64,000 nt of DNA, from contig JAFTCA010000084.1 of assembly GCA_017454945.1 (NCBI GenBank), forward strand, positions 1-64,000, given 5' to 3'. Source of the DNA: Bacteroidales bacterium. GTDB taxonomy: Bacteria > Bacteroidota > Bacteroidia > Bacteroidales > WCHB1-69. The translations under genes and the position numbers were made by a program. The number at the start of each line of letters is the position of its first letter. The stretch's first letter is position 1. The notes beneath the pieces were generated by a model. That model was not told the DNA's origin and ran no database searches. It saw only the letters and a program-made list of their open reading frames with translations. Below are positions 62,091 through 64,000 of this stretch, in pieces.

Positions 62091-63203
62091 TTAGTAAACA
62101 AAAACGCCATAACTGGTTATGTCAACGTTGTCCTGGCGGGGCAAGATGACAATAGAACCCAACTGGTAAACGGGATACAGGCCGAACATCGTCAGCTGGT
62201 GGCCGCCCACATTCAGCGACACATAGGCTGGCAGCGCCTGACGGATGCGATAGCCGTCGTTGAACTTATAGTTTTTCACTTTCCACTTGGTCAGATTATA
62301 AGCCTCGGCCTGACGGTTGTCGTATTGGAAAGCGTATTTGAGATAGTACTTGTTTCCCGTACTATTGGCGTCGTCGGTAAAGCCCTGCTGCGGGTCCACG
62401 GCAAAGGCAAACTGCTCACTTGCACCCTCTTCAGGAACGACAAACACGGTATAGTGCAGTTCGTCTTTCACAGTCAAACCGGTGAACAAGTCCATATAAT
62501 TCTTCTCAAGGCGGTTCAATTCCTGAACCATGTATTCCATTGTCTCTTTGGGATAGGCCACTTCCTGGGTACCGGCGGTCAGGTCGTAGCGGTCGCTGCG
62601 AATCTTCATGATGAAGTCGGCGGCTTCCTGTGCCTGCTTGTCCAGCGATTTTGACACAATCTTCGTCTGATTAACAGGCACTTGTACAACCACCCCATTC
62701 ACTATCTTGGTCTCCACATAAGAATCTTCCTTGGCGATGTAGGCGGCTTCGGAATAGTTTTTGAAAAATTCGGGGATCTCCAAATGGTTGGCTTCGTAGG
62801 ATGCGGCATACACCTGCGGTTGGGAAGTTTTTTGACGGATTTTGTCCATCATGCCGGTTTTTAACTGGGCAGCCGTAGGCTCCACGGCATAGATATAGTT
62901 TGAATCGGGCAGACTAACGGAGGTCAGCGCCACATTTTTCAGCTCATACCTCGTTTTATCGGCTGTAGTCACATGTTTGAGGCCCAGCAGTTTTTCGGCG
63001 TAATCGGAGAAATAGCCCTTCATCTCGGTAACACGCGTCACCGTCACATCCACTTTAAACGCGGTCTTGGGCAGCATATAGCAGAAACTATTGTCCGACG
63101 GCACCTCGTCAATACCTACAGGCAGTTGAACCACACGCTGTTGGGCGTGCGACAGCGACAAGCACCCTACCAGGAGGCCCATCAACCAAATGACTTTCTT
63201 CAT
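62091..63203 (-). CDS. DUF4831 family secreted protein
   Basis: About 370 aa. Signal peptide (MKKVIWLMGLLVGCLSLSHAQ). The mature part (CYMLPKTAFKVDVTVTRV, RSDRYDLTAGTQEVAYP, YYLKYAFQYDNRQAEAYNLTKW) matches the DUF4831 family found in Bacteroidetes, of unknown function. ATGs at 63206 and 63212 are alternatives. A -7 element lies at 63230-63237, overlapping the end of the upstream gene. Confidence 0.85.
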   Translation of the reverse strand: MKKVIWLMGLLVGCLSLSHAQQRVVQLPVGIDEVPSDNSFCYMLPKTAFKVDVTVTRVTEMKGYFSDYAEKLLGLKHVTTADKTRYELKNVALTSVSLPDSNYIYAVEPTAAQLKTGMMDKIRQKTSQPQVYAASYEANHLEIPEFFKNYSEAAYIAKEDSYVETKIVNGVVVQVPVNQTKIVSKSLDKQAQEAADFIMKIRSDRYDLTAGTQEVAYPKETMEYMVQELNRLEKNYMDLFTGLTVKDELHYTVFVVPEEGASEQFAFAVDPQQGFTDDANSTGNKYYLKYAFQYDNRQAEAYNLTKWKVKNYKFNDGYRIRQALPAYVSLNVGGHQLTMFGLYPVYQLGSIVILPRQDNVDITSYGVFVY

Positions 63204-63214
63204 CATAGTCATAA

Positions 63215-64000
63215 TTATTTACATTTTTGCAAAGATACAATATATTTTGAATCCTTTGGATAAATTAGCGTGTCGATTTTCGACGCATAACCCGACCAGA
63301 CGCCCATCACATTCTCGCCTTTGATGCCCGACACGATGGGCGTAGGATTCATGAAGGGATTCTGCCCAAAGGTGATTTCGCTGGACGCCGACAGCCAGAA
63401 CTTGTAGCTCTCCTCATCAATAGTAGTGTGTTTGATTAGCACAGTATCGCCCGGCCGGTAAGTAAGTCGATAAAATTCAGAGAGTTCCTCATCGCTCATG
63501 GCGGGAGCAAAGAGAGTGGACACATTGGCTCTCAGCACTTCATAGTTCAAGGTCTTCCCGTTGAAGGTCCTATCGTCGAACACCATTGGAACGGTTGAGA
63601 CCCAAAGTCGATCGGAGAGTTTCTTTCCATGCACCTTCACAAAGAAACGGTAGTAATTGTCTTCCAATGGGTTATCCGTCATTAGCACTCTAATGGTGGG
63701 CGTCGTATCCTGCGGATTGGCTTCAGCAAAAGCGAACCAGATGGAGTCTAAATCGAACGGCTGCGGGATAGAAGTTTTTGCCTCATAGTGCTTGCCATCA
63801 GCATCTATCGTCAAAGTGTATTTTTTTCCATACTCACCCTTAATCTGCTTGCCCACGTATGCGAAATAGATGGGTGACTCCTCGCTGTACTGGAAAGTCA
63901 ACTGCTCGGAAAGGCCTTCCTCCGTCGCCACGGTCACCACCGCATCCGACACCAAAACATCATTCAGCAGAACATCCAGGTCGATTTCAGAAAAATAGGG
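63215..64000 (-). CDS. DUF4249 family protein, 5' end cut by the window
   Basis: At least 261 residues of a longer protein; the frame stays open to position 64000, so the N-terminus (usually a lipoprotein signal) is missing. The visible part matches DUF4249: a beta-sandwich start (EIDLDVLLNDVLVSDAVVTV), GKKYTLTIDADGKHYEAKT, PQPFDLDSIWF and a final GVWSGYASKIDTLIYP. These proteins are often encoded beside a TonB-dependent receptor with a carboxypeptidase-like plug and are thought to be surface lipoproteins. The receptor would lie beyond the window. Confidence 0.82.
   Translation of the reverse strand, partial: PYFSEIDLDVLLNDVLVSDAVVTVATEEGLSEQLTFQYSEESPIYFAYVGKQIKGEYGKKYTLTIDADGKHYEAKTSIPQPFDLDSIWFAFAEANPQDTTPTIRVLMTDNPLEDNYYRFFVKVHGKKLSDRLWVSTVPMVFDDRTFNGKTLNYEVLRANVSTLFAPAMSDEELSEFYRLTYRPGDTVLIKHTTIDEESYKFWLSASSEITFGQNPFMNPTPIVSGIKGENVMGVWSGYASKIDTLIYPKDSKYIVSLQKCK
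63230..63237 (-). promoter_or_regulatory. -7 element for the DUF4831 gene
   Basis: TATCTTTG on the minus strand, 26 bp before the start at 63203. It lies within the 3' end of the DUF4249 gene and suggests separate transcription of the downstream genes. Confidence 0.5.

Noticed and set aside
1-64000. tRNA, rRNA, prophage or insertion sequence
   Set aside because: No tRNA-like cloverleaf, rRNA segment, integrase, transposase or structural phage gene was seen on either strand.

Overview
This 64 kb window is typical Bacteroidetes chromosome, most likely order Bacteroidales. The evidence is: several secreted proteins ending in type IX secretion (T9SS) sorting domains with the YPNP start and a basic C-terminal end; many lipoproteins with a Cys lipobox; Bacteroidetes-restricted families (DUF4249, DUF4831, DUF4468, DUF4878, DUF3109, PG0541); a Bacteroides-type tryptophanase and meso-diaminopimelate dehydrogenase; and the TAnnTTTG promoter element, sometimes preceded by TTTG at about 19 bp, in front of most transcription units, with few Shine-Dalgarno sites. 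I cannot name a genus. There are no rRNA or tRNA genes, no phage, no transposase and no CRISPR array. About 46 genes are densely packed and no gene-free gap exceeds about 250 bp.

Layout. 0.06-8.1 kb: two tandem SGNH hydrolases, a divergent BatA/VWA membrane protein, a small lipoprotein, a secreted bleomycin-hydrolase-like peptidase and a NahK-like sugar kinase. 8.2-14.4 kb: two T9SS cargo proteins, one of them a very large C10 (streptopain-like) protease. 14.5-17 kb: lysC-lysA. 17-23 kb: a polysaccharide operon (Wzx-like flippase, Wzy-like polymerase, GT4, GT2) ending in aroA, with overlapping or abutting genes. 23-30.5 kb: dciA-like gene and fumC, a DUF389 protein, obg, a coiled-coil protein, comF-like gene, a 60-aa lipoprotein and purA. 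30.7-40.1 kb: orphan PG0541-family protein, recQ, an OmpH-like protein, a large membrane protein, a MORN-repeat lipoprotein, tnaA, DUF3109, rpiB and a LutB-like LUD/ferredoxin protein. 40.3-49.9 kb (minus strand): a T9SS protein, two TlpA-like thioredoxin proteins, an MbnP-like lipoprotein, a DUF4468 protein, folA and secA. 50.1-55.3 kb: rplY, ddh, purF-like and pyrG. 55.4-64 kb (minus strand): YiiX-like and DUF4878 lipoproteins, a sugar-kinase/RapZ-C fusion, GT4, an LptF/G permease, the N-terminal half of transketolase, a lipoprotein, DUF4831, and a DUF4249 protein cut by the window end.

Functional themes. Lysine and cell-wall precursor synthesis runs from aspartate kinase through Ddh to LysA, in two loci. 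Nucleotide synthesis is represented by purA, purF and pyrG. Envelope building and export are represented by the Wzx/Wzy operon, LptF/G, SecA, the glycosyltransferases and the AmgK-like/RapZ-C fusion. Secreted proteolysis and amino-acid use are represented by the C10 and C1 peptidases and by tryptophanase.

The most unusual signal is not protein-coding. Eight intergenic loci carry composite arrays of degenerate 7- and 8-bp tandem repeats whose modules recur in a broadly conserved order in either orientation, some with a perfect GC-rich palindrome inserted. A free-standing 28-bp perfect palindrome lies 9 bp upstream of a start codon near 56.0 kb. No obvious new defence or mobile system is present. 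The repeat cassettes and the kinase/RapZ-C fusion are the best leads.
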